A DNA stretch of 64,000 bases from the NCBI RefSeq assembly GCF_051859345.1, contig NZ_JBHYFV010000019.1:1-64000 (forward strand), given 5' to 3'. Numbering within the stretch: the stretch's first letter is position 1; each line of letters starts with the position of its first letter. The notes beneath the pieces were generated by a model, which was not told the DNA's origin, ran no database searches, and was given only the letters and a program-made list of their open reading frames with translations. The translations under genes and the position numbers were made by a program. The stretch is from Marivita sp051859345. Lineage in GTDB: Bacteria; Pseudomonadota; Alphaproteobacteria; Rhodobacterales; Rhodobacteraceae. Positions 1 to 8,711 of this stretch are shown piece after piece.

Positions 1-332
1 ACGGTCGGTGCGCGCAGGAAACGCACGTCGTTCATCATCACCTCTTCACCGGTTTCCGGGTCATACAGAAAGTTGCCGCAGATGCCGTGTACCGATGGCG
101 GACGCCCCGTTGCGATGCTCATGTTGTTGGGGTTGGTGAAGGACGGGATCACCGAATGCGCCAGCCGGTCCGTCCCGGTTTCGCGGATGCGCTTGAGCGT
201 CGGCATCAGCCCTTCGTCGATCGCCACCTCAAGGTATTCGGGCTCGCAACCATCCAGACAGATCGCAATCGCGCAGGTCTTGGGCGCGGGATAGATGCGG
301 TCATTGGCAACAACGGGTGTGTTAATCGGCAT
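1..332 (-). CDS. phnA: Phosphonoacetate hydrolase, N-terminal part (cut by window edge)
   Basis: The first 110 residues of an alkaline-phosphatase-superfamily hydrolase are visible; the rest lies beyond base 1. The ATG at 332 is followed by the metal-ligand segment AICLDGCEPEY (Asp27) and by VIPSFTNPNNMS, where Thr66 sits at the nucleophile position of phosphonoacetate hydrolases. The family cleaves the C-P bond of phosphonoacetate to acetate and phosphate using two zinc ions. The gene follows phnW by 10 nt on the same strand, so the two are almost certainly cotranscribed. The intervening step, phosphonoacetaldehyde oxidation by a PhnY-type dehydrogenase, is not in the window and may lie just left of it. 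Other nucleotide-pyrophosphatase-like enzymes share the fold, but the phnW context favours PhnA. Confidence 0.88.
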   Translation of the reverse strand, partial: MPINTPVVANDRIYPAPKTCAIAICLDGCEPEYLEVAIDEGLMPTLKRIRETGTDRLAHSVIPSFTNPNNMSIATGRPPSVHGICGNFLYDPETGEEVMMNDVRFLRAPT

Positions 333-342
333 ATCGGTTCCT

Positions 343-1524
343 TCAGGCGGCGAGTTTCTTGCGTTCTTCCAAAGCGGCGGCGGGAGGTGCGGCGCTGCTC
401 ACGTTCATATCGGCGAGTGTGTCGCGCGCGGCGTCCACCACGCGGCGCATCACGTGTTCATCCATCTGCCCGATCACGCCAATTCGGAAGCTGTCCACCA
501 CGGTCAGTTTGCCGGGATAGATGATGAACCCGCGTTGCTTCATGGCTTCATAAAAGGCTCCGAAGCTAAAATTCGGATCGGCGGGGCAGAAGAAGGTCAC
601 GATGATCGGGCTGAGCCAGCGGTCGGCCAGCAGGGTCTCGAACCCCAGATCGCGCATCCCCTGCACCATAACATCGCGGTTGTTGGTGTAGCGTGCGCCA
701 CGGGCGGGTACACCGCCTTCAGCTTCGTGCAGGTCGAGCGCCTTGAGAAAGGCGGCGACCACATGGGTCGGGGGCGTGAAACGCCACTGGCCGGTTTTCT
801 CCATCGTCGCCCATTGCGCGTGCACATCAAGAGACAGGGAGTGGGAGTTTCCTTTGGAGGCTTCGATCTCGTCCTTGCGGGCGATGACAAAACCGAAACC
901 GGGGACGCCTTCGATACATTTATTGGCCGAAGACACGAACGCGGCGCAGTTGAGTTTGACCGGGTCCAAAGGCAGCGCGCCAAAGGCCGACATTGAGTCG
1001 ATCAGGAGCTTGCGACCTGCCTTTTGCGTCGCCTCCGCAATCTCCTCGACGGGGTTCAGGATACCGCTGGAGGTTTCGCAGTGGATCGCGAGAACATGCG
1101 TGATCGCAGAATCATTCGCGAGGATTTGCGCCACCTCTTCCCCGCGTGGGGGCAGGTAGTCACCCTTGTCGAGCAGGTGACAACCGCGACCGAGGTAGTC
1201 AAGTGTTTGCGCCGCGCGCAGGCCATATGCACCGTTCGCCAGCACCAGCACCTTGCCATCTCGGGGTACAAAGCTTCCCAGCATCGCCTCGACGCAATAG
1301 CTGCCCGAACCCTGGATCGGGACGCAATCGTAGTCCGGTGCGCCGTCGCCGATCATCGCCAGAAGGCGCGTGCGCATCGTTCGCGTCATGGTGCGGAAAT
1401 CATCATCCCAGCTGCCCCAATCCTTGAGCATCGCCTGCTTGACAGAATAAGCCGTTGTCAGAGGGCCGGGGGTAAGAAGGTAGGGTTCACCCAGTTCGGG
1501 CGAAGGCAGGGGCGTGGCGGACAT
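343..1524 (-). CDS. phnW: 2-aminoethylphosphonate--pyruvate transaminase
   Basis: A 393-aa fold-type I PLP aminotransferase. It opens with the family hallmark YLLTPGPLTT and carries the cofactor Asp in LIDSMSAFG (D176) and the Schiff-base Lys in SSANKCIEG (K202). PhnW moves the amino group of 2-aminoethylphosphonate to pyruvate, giving phosphonoacetaldehyde and alanine. I chose the ATG at 1524 because the protein then begins MSATPLPSPELGEPY, just ahead of the conserved core; an in-frame ATG at 1575 would add 17 unconserved residues. It is the first gene of a phnW-phnA unit and is divergent from a LysR regulator across 121 bp that holds a LysR-type palindrome. Confidence 0.93.
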   Translation of the reverse strand: MSATPLPSPELGEPYLLTPGPLTTAYSVKQAMLKDWGSWDDDFRTMTRTMRTRLLAMIGDGAPDYDCVPIQGSGSYCVEAMLGSFVPRDGKVLVLANGAYGLRAAQTLDYLGRGCHLLDKGDYLPPRGEEVAQILANDSAITHVLAIHCETSSGILNPVEEIAEATQKAGRKLLIDSMSAFGALPLDPVKLNCAAFVSSANKCIEGVPGFGFVIARKDEIEASKGNSHSLSLDVHAQWATMEKTGQWRFTPPTHVVAAFLKALDLHEAEGGVPARGARYTNNRDVMVQGMRDLGFETLLADRWLSPIIVTFFCPADPNFSFGAFYEAMKQRGFIIYPGKLTVVDSFRIGVIGQMDEHVMRRVVDAARDTLADMNVSSAAPPAAALEERKKLAA

Positions 1525-1603
1525 GACGGTGTTCCAAAGCTGTTCCTTCCTTCGATATGCGGTGGTGTGGGGCATATGTAAAATCTTTGTTTTCTATTGA
1601 TTG

Positions 1604-1619
1604 ATAGGTTACAGCTATA
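1604..1619. promoter_or_regulatory. LysR-type operator between phnW and the regulator gene
   Basis: ATAGGTTACAGCTATA is an inverted repeat (ATAG-N7-CTAT) with the T-N11-A geometry typical of LysR-family boxes. A third half-site, CTAT, lies just to the left at 1594-1597. The palindrome is in the divergent promoter region between phnW (starts 1524) and the LysR gene (starts 1646). A near copy occurs at 2521-2536. Confidence 0.6.
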
Positions 1620-1645
1620 CGAAATCCACAGCTTGGAGTGACCCC

Positions 1646-2524
1646 ATGCGCTACAGCCAATTGCGTGCGTTTCATCATGTCGCCCTGCATGGCGGGTTTT
1701 CCCGTGCGGCGCGTGCGCTGAACATTTCGCAACCGTCCGTGTCGGATCAGGTGCGCCAGTTGGAGCAGCGCCATGATGTGTTGCTGTTTTCGCGCGAGGC
1801 GCGGCAGGTGCGGATGACCGATGCAGGCGAAGCGTTGTTCCGCCTGACAAGCGAGATGTTCGAAGTGGAGGAACGCATCAGCGCGCTGTTTGACGAAAGC
1901 AGGTCTGTGCTGTCGGGTCATCTCAGGATCATGGCGGATTCGGCGATGCATGTGACAGACGCGGTGCGCCGGTTTCGCGAAGCAAGCCCGGAGGTGTTTG
2001 TCACCATTCGCACCGGAAACACCGAAGGCCTGCTGCGCCGTTTGCGCAATTACGAGGCCGAGATCGGGGTCGTTGGAAACTCCATATCGGCGCCCGACCT
2101 CGACAGTGTTGATCTGGGTCGGACGCCGATCCTTGCGTTGGTGGCAGGGGGGTATCTGCCCAACGACACGCGCTGCCTGCGGTTTCGGGATCTGGGGCAA
2201 TACCCTTTGATCTATCGGGAAGAAGGGTCGCGCACGCGGGCGCAAGTCGAAGAGGAAGCAGCGCGATTGAAACTGGCCTTGACGCCGGCAATCGAAGTGG
2301 AAGGCCGCGAAGCGATGCGCGAAGTCGTGGCGTCTGGTGCCGGGATCGGCTTTATCAGCGAAGCCGAATTCGGCCACGATTGGCGACTGAGGGCCATTCC
2401 TTTCGAAGACGTGGACATCGGCATGTCGGAATCGCTCGTCACGCTGTCGGCGCGTCGGGACGTTCCGTTGATCCGCGGGTTCGTCAAAGCGGTGCAGAAG
2501 TCACTGGGCGAGTCGGTCTCATAG
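1646..2524 (+). CDS. LysR-family transcriptional regulator of the phosphonate genes
   Basis: A 292-aa LysR regulator. The N-terminal winged helix-turn-helix is clear (MRYSQLRAFHHVALHGGFS, then RAARALNISQPSVSDQVRQL). A periplasmic-binding-protein-like effector domain spans about residues 90-290. The ATG at 1646 is chosen because GGAG lies 7-8 nt upstream and the HTH then starts at residue 1, as in the family. It is divergent from phnW-phnA and immediately upstream of a phosphonate-monoester-hydrolase-like gene; both flanks carry the same palindrome, so it probably controls both. Aminoethylphosphonate or a downstream metabolite is a plausible inducer, but that is inference. Confidence 0.85.
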   Translation: MRYSQLRAFHHVALHGGFSRAARALNISQPSVSDQVRQLEQRHDVLLFSREARQVRMTDAGEALFRLTSEMFEVEERISALFDESRSVLSGHLRIMADSAMHVTDAVRRFREASPEVFVTIRTGNTEGLLRRLRNYEAEIGVVGNSISAPDLDSVDLGRTPILALVAGGYLPNDTRCLRFRDLGQYPLIYREEGSRTRAQVEEEAARLKLALTPAIEVEGREAMREVVASGAGIGFISEAEFGHDWRLRAIPFEDVDIGMSESLVTLSARRDVPLIRGFVKAVQKSLGESVS

Positions 2525-2536
2525 GTTTTGCCTATA
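2521..2536. promoter_or_regulatory. Second copy of the LysR-type operator, upstream of the hydrolase gene
   Basis: ATAGGTTTTGCCTATA matches the site at 1604-1619 at 13 of 16 positions, with both arms identical (ATAGGTT and CTATA). It overlaps the stop codon of the LysR gene and lies 45-72 nt upstream of the two possible starts of the hydrolase gene. Confidence 0.55.
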
Positions 2537-2580
2537 TGTGTATATCAATGACCTGTCTTTACATATGAAACGCGCTTGGC

Positions 2581-4107
2581 ATGATCGCTCTAGTCTTGGG
2601 ATGTACCGTGCCGAAATCCAAACTGAATACGCTTTTTATCGTCATCGACCAGTTGCGCGCGGATTGCGTGTTTGGCGCGCTTGCGGCGCATCTTGATTTG
2701 CCCAATATCCGGGCGCTTGCGGATGATGCCGTTTCGTTTCAGAACCACCATTCGGTGACCTCACCTTGCGGGCCGTCGCGTGTCTCACTGCTCACGGCGC
2801 AATATGCGTCGAACCACGGCGCGACCCGCAATGGGACGCCGCTGAAACGCGATACGCCCAATCTGGCGACTGTCGCGCGGGCGCACGGGCATGACCCGCT
2901 GCTGTTCGGGTATACGGACACATCTCATGATCCCCGGTTTCTTGCGCATGACGATCCGCGTCTGTTTTCCTATGAAGAACTCGCACCGGGGTTTGATGAG
3001 GTTGTGCGAATGCGCATGGAAGGCGATTCCAGCGCATGGGAAGGCTACCTTCGCGCCCAAGGCTATGAGGTGCCACCCTATCCGGAGATGTATCGCCCGG
3101 TTGGCGACACGCCGGATTCACCGGCGCTTTATGCCGCCGAACACAGCGATACGGCGTTCCTGACGGACCGTATGCTTGAAGAGCTTGGCAATCGGCCCGA
3201 CGGCTGGTTCGCTTTGCTCACCTATATCCGCCCGCATCCACCGTTTGTGGCGCCCGCGCCCTATCATGCGATGTATTCCAACGGCGACATGCCGACTGCG
3301 CGACAGGCCGACGATCCGGATTGGCACCCGTTTGTGCAAACCGCACGCGCCAAGAGTTCTGTTGCCTCGACCGTGGTCGGGTTTCCAGATCTTGTTGAAT
3401 CGGACGACACCACGCGGATGATCCGCAAACTGTATTTCGGGTTGGCGAGTGAGGTGGATCATCACATTGGGCGTGTGATCGACTGGCTGAAGGACTCTGG
3501 CCGTTACGACAATACGCTGATCGTACTGACCGCTGATCATGGCGAAATGCTCGGCGATTATGGGCTCTGGGGCAAGATGACGTTCCACGATGCCGCCTTT
3601 CATGTTCCGCTGATCATTCGCGATCCAGACTCGACCACCCGTGGCGCCGTGGTTTCCGCGCCGACCGAGTCCGTCGATGTCACACCCACCATCCTCGACT
3701 GTCTGGGGCTGGATGTGCCGCATTCGATGGATGGCCGAAGCCTGAAACCTTTTCTGCAGGGTGCCGTTCCGGATGATTGGAAACAGTTTTCCGTGTCCGA
3801 GCTCGACTTCGGCAATCCGATTGCGCCGACGCAGTGGCAAACAGCACATGGATTGTCGGTTGATGCGGCGAATCTGGCCGTTCTGCGCAAGGGGTCACTG
3901 CGATTCGTGCAGTTTGCCGGAGGGCTGCCACCGATCTTGATGGATGTCTCAAACGGCGATGAGAGTGAAAATCTGACAAAAAATTCAGCATATGTGCAGA
4001 CAATGCTTGATTTGATGCAGAATTTGCTTTGCCATCGAATGGTTAACACCGATGGAACGTTTTCGAGGACATTGATTACCGAAGACGGCGTGAAGGTGGC
4101 CTCATGA
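2581..4107 (+). CDS. Formylglycine-dependent phosphonate monoester hydrolase / sulfatase family enzyme
   Basis: A 508-aa alkaline-phosphatase-superfamily enzyme. Features in order: metal Asp in FIVIDQLRAD (D23); sulfatase signature SPCGPSRVSLLTAQ, whose Cys63 would be converted to formylglycine; NHGATRNGTPL; RPHPPFVAPAPYHAMY; and TADHGEMLGD near residue 318 with further metal ligands. From memory the overall pattern, especially NH-x-A-x2-N-x2-PL and RPHPPFVA-x-APYHAMY, resembles rhizobial/Burkholderia phosphonate monoester hydrolases more than arylsulfatases. Those enzymes hydrolyse phosphonate monoesters and are promiscuous on phosphodiesters and sulfates. Its place beside phnW/phnA and the shared operator support a phosphonate role. 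A GTG at 2608 (VPKSKLNTLF), preceded by TTGGGA, may be the true start. A choline-sulfatase-like activity remains possible. Confidence 0.75.
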   Translation: MIALVLGCTVPKSKLNTLFIVIDQLRADCVFGALAAHLDLPNIRALADDAVSFQNHHSVTSPCGPSRVSLLTAQYASNHGATRNGTPLKRDTPNLATVARAHGHDPLLFGYTDTSHDPRFLAHDDPRLFSYEELAPGFDEVVRMRMEGDSSAWEGYLRAQGYEVPPYPEMYRPVGDTPDSPALYAAEHSDTAFLTDRMLEELGNRPDGWFALLTYIRPHPPFVAPAPYHAMYSNGDMPTARQADDPDWHPFVQTARAKSSVASTVVGFPDLVESDDTTRMIRKLYFGLASEVDHHIGRVIDWLKDSGRYDNTLIVLTADHGEMLGDYGLWGKMTFHDAAFHVPLIIRDPDSTTRGAVVSAPTESVDVTPTILDCLGLDVPHSMDGRSLKPFLQGAVPDDWKQFSVSELDFGNPIAPTQWQTAHGLSVDAANLAVLRKGSLRFVQFAGGLPPILMDVSNGDESENLTKNSAYVQTMLDLMQNLLCHRMVNTDGTFSRTLITEDGVKVAS

Positions 4108-4341
4108 TTCAGAGCGCTGTCACAGGTCTGTCATGGTTGCCAGAGATACCTAGCCCGGCTGTTCCGGCGGGAGCTTACAAAGCAAAGGAGACACCACGCA
4201 AACTTTTGTCCATCGCGCGATGAGAAATGCCATCCGGGCCGCGTGATACAGGGACACCCGAAATGACCGGCTGTGGAAACGGACCGGCACAAAAAGGGGG
4301 GAACAGCCCCCGTTCACCACTTGGAACCAACAGGAGAGACA

Positions 4342-6381
4342 ATGAAACGGATTTTATTATCAGGAGTGGCCCTGATTGCGCTCCCGGCAGTGGCTTATGC
4401 CAACTGCCCCGCAATCACGGTTGCCGACCCGATGGGAGTCGCCGCTGGCGAATTTCCCCAGCAATATGAACTGAGCGCCTTTCAGGAAGCCGCCGGTTGT
4501 TCGATGGAATTCTCTACCAACCCCGACATCGAGGCTCTGAACGCTCAGATCAAGGGAAACGGCGACCTGCCTGCGCTGGCGGATCGTTTGCCGTCCGAAC
4601 CTCTGGTCATGGTGCCTTATGACAGCGTTGGCCAATACGGAGGCGAGCTGAACGTCCTGTCGAACGCGACCGAGGCGGGCACTTCCGACTTCCTGTCGGT
4701 GCGCCACGTCAACCTCGTGCGCTATTCCGACGATTTGCAAACCATCGTTCCGAACATTGCAAAGTCCTGGACATGGAACGATGATTACACGCAGCTGACC
4801 TTTACGCTGCGGGCCGGGCACAAATGGTCCGATGGCGAACCCTTCACCAGCGCCGATGTGGCCTTCTGGCATGACAGCATCATGCTGGACAAAAACATCT
4901 ACGAAGCACCCCGCGATTATGTGACGGTCGGTGGCGAAACGATGACCGTCGAAACGCCCGACGACGTGACGGTGATCTTCAACCTACCCGCACCCAAGCC
5001 GGGTCTGCTGGCGCATTTCGCCACATCCTATGCACCGGGCTTCCTACCCCAGCACTTCCTTGGCCAGTTCCACCCGGACATCAACGCCGATGCGGACAGC
5101 TATGCTCAGTCGCTGGGTTTCGAAAACGGCTATGACGCGATCCTGGCCTATTACGGCAATTCGGACTGGACGGACACGCCCACGCCAATGCTGTCGCGCT
5201 CGGCCATTGCCGATGGCCTGCCGAAATCGACCTTGCCGACACTTGAATCGCACATCTACATCACCGACACGACCGAGGGTCGCACGCTGGTGGCGAACCC
5301 CTATTTCCACCAGGTCGATTCAACCGGTCAGCAGCTTCCCTATATCTCGACGCAGGATGAGCTGTATATCAACGACAACGAAGTGCGGATCCTCAAGCTG
5401 GTCAACGGCGAGGTGGATTACAAATCGCAATCCGTGCGTCTTGAATCGGCTCCGCTGCTTCTGGAAAATCAGGAAAAGGGCAATTACTCGATCCAGTTGA
5501 AGCCGACGGTGGGCATGCCCGCGTTCAGCTTCAACCTGACCTCCGAGGATCCGGCCAAGCGGGAACTGTTCAACAACCTGCGCTTCCGCGAAGCCATGTC
5601 AGTGGCGATCAACCGGGACGAACTGAACGAGATCGCGTATTTCGGTCAGGGCACACCCAGCCAGATCGCACCGTTCAACCCGGCCCCGAACTTTGTTGAC
5701 CCCAAATGGGAAAGCTACAAGGCCGAGTTCGATCCCGATACCGCCAAGGCGATGCTGGACGAGATCGGCATGGTTGACACGGATGGCGATGGCTTCCGCG
5801 AATTGCCCAATGGCGAGGCGATCACGCTGAACATGCAGTTCTCGACGCAAGGCATTGCCGGACGTGTTGTCGAACTGGTCGGCCAGAACTGGGCCGATGT
5901 CGGCGTCCAGACACAGGTCAAGGAAGTGACGCCGGATGAATACCGCTCGGCGCAATCGTCCAACAATCTGGATGTGGGCCTGTGGCAATACGGTGCGCCT
6001 CTGGCGATTCACCTTGGCCTCAACAGCTTCTTCCGGGTGCCGTTCGGAACCTATTTCGAACACCGCACCGGGATGCTCTGGGCGGAATGGCTGGACAGCG
6101 ATGGCGCAACCGGGGTCGAACCGCCGGACTACGTCAAGAAGCTTGCTGATGACATCGACGCGTTCCAGTCGGCTGTTCCGGGCACGCCGGAATCCGATGC
6201 GCTTGGTGCCGGTCTGGTCGAGACGTTTGTGAGCAACATGGTGATGATCGGGACCGTCAAGGCCCCCGAGCCGATCTATGCCAGCAACAATCTCAAGAAC
6301 TTTACCGAGTTCAAGACCTGGTCCTATGAATACTATCGGACCTATCCGTACCGCCCCACGCAGTGGTGGCTGGACGAATAA
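4342..6381 (+). CDS. ABC transporter substrate-binding protein (SBP family 5, peptide/oligopeptide type)
   Basis: A 679-aa periplasmic binding protein of the DppA/OppA class. It has a Sec signal peptide (MKRILLSGVALIALPAVAYA, cleavage before NCPAI). The conserved SBP_bac_5 stretch lies around residues 105-185 (YSDDLQTIVPNIAKSWTW, then FTLRAGHKWSDGEPFTSADV), and the last third contains LRFREAMSVAINRDELN. It is longer than classic DppA (about 535 aa), with about 70 extra residues before the family core. The start is set by AGGAGA 5 nt upstream of the ATG at 4342. It heads a five-gene importer operon, with a strong hairpin after its stop. The substrate cannot be read from the sequence; a phosphonate ester or peptide-like compound is possible given the upstream genes. 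Confidence 0.88.
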   Translation: MKRILLSGVALIALPAVAYANCPAITVADPMGVAAGEFPQQYELSAFQEAAGCSMEFSTNPDIEALNAQIKGNGDLPALADRLPSEPLVMVPYDSVGQYGGELNVLSNATEAGTSDFLSVRHVNLVRYSDDLQTIVPNIAKSWTWNDDYTQLTFTLRAGHKWSDGEPFTSADVAFWHDSIMLDKNIYEAPRDYVTVGGETMTVETPDDVTVIFNLPAPKPGLLAHFATSYAPGFLPQHFLGQFHPDINADADSYAQSLGFENGYDAILAYYGNSDWTDTPTPMLSRSAIADGLPKSTLPTLESHIYITDTTEGRTLVANPYFHQVDSTGQQLPYISTQDELYINDNEVRILKLVNGEVDYKSQSVRLESAPLLLENQEKGNYSIQLKPTVGMPAFSFNLTSEDPAKRELFNNLRFREAMSVAINRDELNEIAYFGQGTPSQIAPFNPAPNFVDPKWESYKAEFDPDTAKAMLDEIGMVDTDGDGFRELPNGEAITLNMQFSTQGIAGRVVELVGQNWADVGVQTQVKEVTPDEYRSAQSSNNLDVGLWQYGAPLAIHLGLNSFFRVPFGTYFEHRTGMLWAEWLDSDGATGVEPPDYVKKLADDIDAFQSAVPGTPESDALGAGLVETFVSNMVMIGTVKAPEPIYASNNLKNFTEFKTWSYEYYRTYPYRPTQWWLDE

Positions 6382-6396
6382 GTCCCTCTGATCCGG

Positions 6397-6423
6397 ACGC
6401 GGGCGGGCCTGAACCGCCCGCGT
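6397..6423 (+). other. Intercistronic hairpin after the binding-protein gene
   Basis: A perfect 10-bp stem (ACGCGGGCGG pairing with CCGCCCGCGT) with a 7-nt loop lies 16 nt after the stop of the substrate-binding-protein gene and about 80 nt before the permease gene. There is no T-run, so it is more likely a 3' stabiliser or partial attenuator that lets the binding protein be made in excess, as is common in ABC importer operons. Confidence 0.55.
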
Positions 6424-6502
6424 TCACCTGACGACAAAGACCGCCGATTGAAGCACAACCCGGATCCACCGGGGGCACAGGCGCACAGCAGGGACAGACT
6501 TG

Positions 6503-7507
6503 ATGTTGAATTTTGCACGCTTCGTCGCAATTCGCGCCGTGCTGGCGATGATCACCCTGATCATCGTTTCGCTGGTCGTGTTTTCGCTGATGGAGCTGGT
6601 TCCCGGCGACTGCGCCGAACGTTATCTGGCGTTCAAGAACACCCAAGGGTCAGGCATTTCCGCCGCCGATATCCAAAACGAACGCATCCGTCTGGGACTG
6701 GATCGGCCGTTTCTGGAACGCTGGGGCAGTTGGATTGTCCACGCCTTTCAGGGTGAATTCGGGGACAGTTGCATTCTGCGTGTCAACATTGCGCAGCTTT
6801 TGGGCGATAAATTCTGGATTTCACTGGGGCTCTGCCTGGCTTCGTTGATGCTCGCCTATGCCATCGCCTTGCCCGTTGGGATCATCGCGGCGGCGTCGCA
6901 CAATGCGGTGCTGAACAATTCGCTGCGGCTTTTCAGCTACCTGGGTCTGGCCTTGCCGAACTTCCTTCTGGCGCTGATGATCATGCTGTTTTCAACGGTC
7001 TATTTCGGTGACACGTTGACTGGACTCTTTTCGCCGCAATACCGCGATGCGGCGTGGAGTTTCGACCGCGTGCTGGATCTGCTCAGCAATGCGTGGCTGC
7101 CGATCTTCATCCTTGGCTGGTCCGCCACCGCCTTTGCTCTGCAAACGGTGCGCGCGCTGATGTCGGACGAGATCGGCAAGCTGTATGTCACCGCCGCCTC
7201 GGCGCGGGGCGTGCATGGGCGCAAGCTTTTGTGGAATTACCCGGCGCGGCACGCCTTGGGGCCAATCATCAACAGCCTTGGTTTCGACCTCAACCGCATC
7301 TTCAATGAACTGCCCATCGTCGCGCTGATCCTGACGCTGACCGAGGCGGGCGCGCTGTTGATCGAGGCGCTGGCGCGGTCCAATGACCAACAGCTTGCGG
7401 GCGCGATCATCTTTCTTCTGACCGCGTCCATCGTGACGCTGAATTTCCTGACGGACGTGTTGCTTGCCTTGCTCGACCCGCGTGTCCGCAAAAGCATCGT
7501 GCGGTGA
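6503..7507 (+). CDS. ABC transporter permease, DppB/OppB type
   Basis: A 334-aa inner-membrane permease with about six hydrophobic segments, beginning with a transmembrane helix near residues 10-35 (AVLAMITLIIVSLVVFSLME) and containing the DppB-like ELVPGDCAERY region. The permease loop that contacts the ATPase is seen around ALMSDEIGKLYVTAASARG. The ATG at 6503 is preferred to a TTG at 6500. It is the second gene of the importer operon and is followed by the DppC-type permease after 4 nt. Together they form the channel; the substrate is unknown. Confidence 0.88.
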   Translation: MLNFARFVAIRAVLAMITLIIVSLVVFSLMELVPGDCAERYLAFKNTQGSGISAADIQNERIRLGLDRPFLERWGSWIVHAFQGEFGDSCILRVNIAQLLGDKFWISLGLCLASLMLAYAIALPVGIIAAASHNAVLNNSLRLFSYLGLALPNFLLALMIMLFSTVYFGDTLTGLFSPQYRDAAWSFDRVLDLLSNAWLPIFILGWSATAFALQTVRALMSDEIGKLYVTAASARGVHGRKLLWNYPARHALGPIINSLGFDLNRIFNELPIVALILTLTEAGALLIEALARSNDQQLAGAIIFLLTASIVTLNFLTDVLLALLDPRVRKSIVR

Positions 7508-7511
7508 TCCC

Positions 7512-8711
7512 ATGACAAGCACTCCTGATCCCCACAAACCCAACCTTGCCGAGACCACCGGCCCGGATGTGCAGATTGTCGAAACCGACGCCGCCGTCGA
7601 ACGCCGGTCGAAAGAGGCCTATTTCACTGCGTCGCAGGGACAGTTGATCTGGGCCCGCTTCAAGAAGCAGCGCAGCGCAATGATCGCGGCTTGCATCCTT
7701 GTCTTCCTGATCCTGTCTGGCCTGTTCGCGCCGTTCCTGTCGCCCTACAACCCGACAATTGCCGGCAAGAACGACGCCTATACCAATGGCGCACCGCAGA
7801 TCCCCATGTTCTGCGACGCCAATGGCTGTTCACTCCGGCCCTTCATCCACAGTGTCGAGCGGGAACGGTCGATGGCGACCAATTTCCGTTGGGTGACAAC
7901 CGTCAACGAGGACGAGCGCAACTTTGTCTCGTTCTTCGTCGAGGGCTGGAACTACAAGCTCTTCGGGTTCATCCCGATGGACACGCATCTGTTTGGTGTC
8001 GAGGACGGCTTTATCCATGTCTTTGGCACCGACGCCAGCGGCAAGGACATCTTTTCCCGCACCTTCCACGCCATCTGGACCTCGCTTCAGGTGGGCACGA
8101 TCGGGGTGCTGATCGCCTTTGTGCTGGCCTTGGTGATCGGGGGGGTGTCCGGCTATTACGGCGGCTGGATCGATTCCATCCTGCAAATGATCACCGACGC
8201 GGTGCGCACGGTTCCGGCAATCCCGCTGTTCATGGCGGTGGCGGCCTTCATGCCGCCTGAACTGTCAGCCGAGGAACGGTTCTTCTACATATCCCTGATC
8301 CTTGGCCTGATCGGCTGGCCCACCTTGGCGCGACGGGTGCGGACGCATCTGTTGACCGAGCGCAATCAGGAATATGTCCTGGCGGCACAGCTCTGCGGCG
8401 CGTCCTCGGGCCATGTGATCCGGCGGCACCTTCTGCCCAGCTTTACCAGCTATATCATCGTCGATCTGGTGATCTCGTTCCCCTACATGGTGCTGTCGGA
8501 GACCGCGCTGTCCTTCATCGGTCTGGGTTTGAAAGACCCGGTGAACAGCCTTGGCGTGATGCTTCAAAACGTGACCAGCGCTGATGTGCTTCTCAATTAT
8601 CAATGGTATTTCATCCCGGTGATCTTTTTCATTGCCCTTGTGATGGCGTTCGTTTTTGTCGGTGACGGCCTGCGCGACGCAGCAGACCCCTATTCGGATA
8701 ACAACAAATGA
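7512..8711 (+). CDS. ABC transporter permease, DppC/OppC type, with long periplasmic insert
   Basis: A 399-aa permease, about 100 residues longer than typical DppC. It has an N-terminal cytoplasmic extension of about 60 residues and a first transmembrane helix (MIAACILVFLILSGLFAPFL). A soluble stretch of about 110 residues (roughly 88-195, with NGAPQIPMFCDANGCSLRPF) precedes the typical VFGTDASGKDIFSR motif. The ATPase-contact loop is TERNQEYVLAAQLCGASSGH. The insert is presumably periplasmic and resembles longer DppC-like permeases that work with large binding proteins. The start at 7512 follows the previous stop by 4 nt; the end overlaps the ATPase gene by 4 nt (ATGA). Confidence 0.88.
   Translation: MTSTPDPHKPNLAETTGPDVQIVETDAAVERRSKEAYFTASQGQLIWARFKKQRSAMIAACILVFLILSGLFAPFLSPYNPTIAGKNDAYTNGAPQIPMFCDANGCSLRPFIHSVERERSMATNFRWVTTVNEDERNFVSFFVEGWNYKLFGFIPMDTHLFGVEDGFIHVFGTDASGKDIFSRTFHAIWTSLQVGTIGVLIAFVLALVIGGVSGYYGGWIDSILQMITDAVRTVPAIPLFMAVAAFMPPELSAEERFFYISLILGLIGWPTLARRVRTHLLTERNQEYVLAAQLCGASSGHVIRRHLLPSFTSYIIVDLVISFPYMVLSETALSFIGLGLKDPVNSLGVMLQNVTSADVLLNYQWYFIPVIFFIALVMAFVFVGDGLRDAADPYSDNNK

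Noticed and set aside
4295..4312. Short G-run/C-run hairpin upstream of the binding-protein gene.
   Set aside because: Only a 5-bp stem; too weak to call a riboswitch or attenuator without comparative support.
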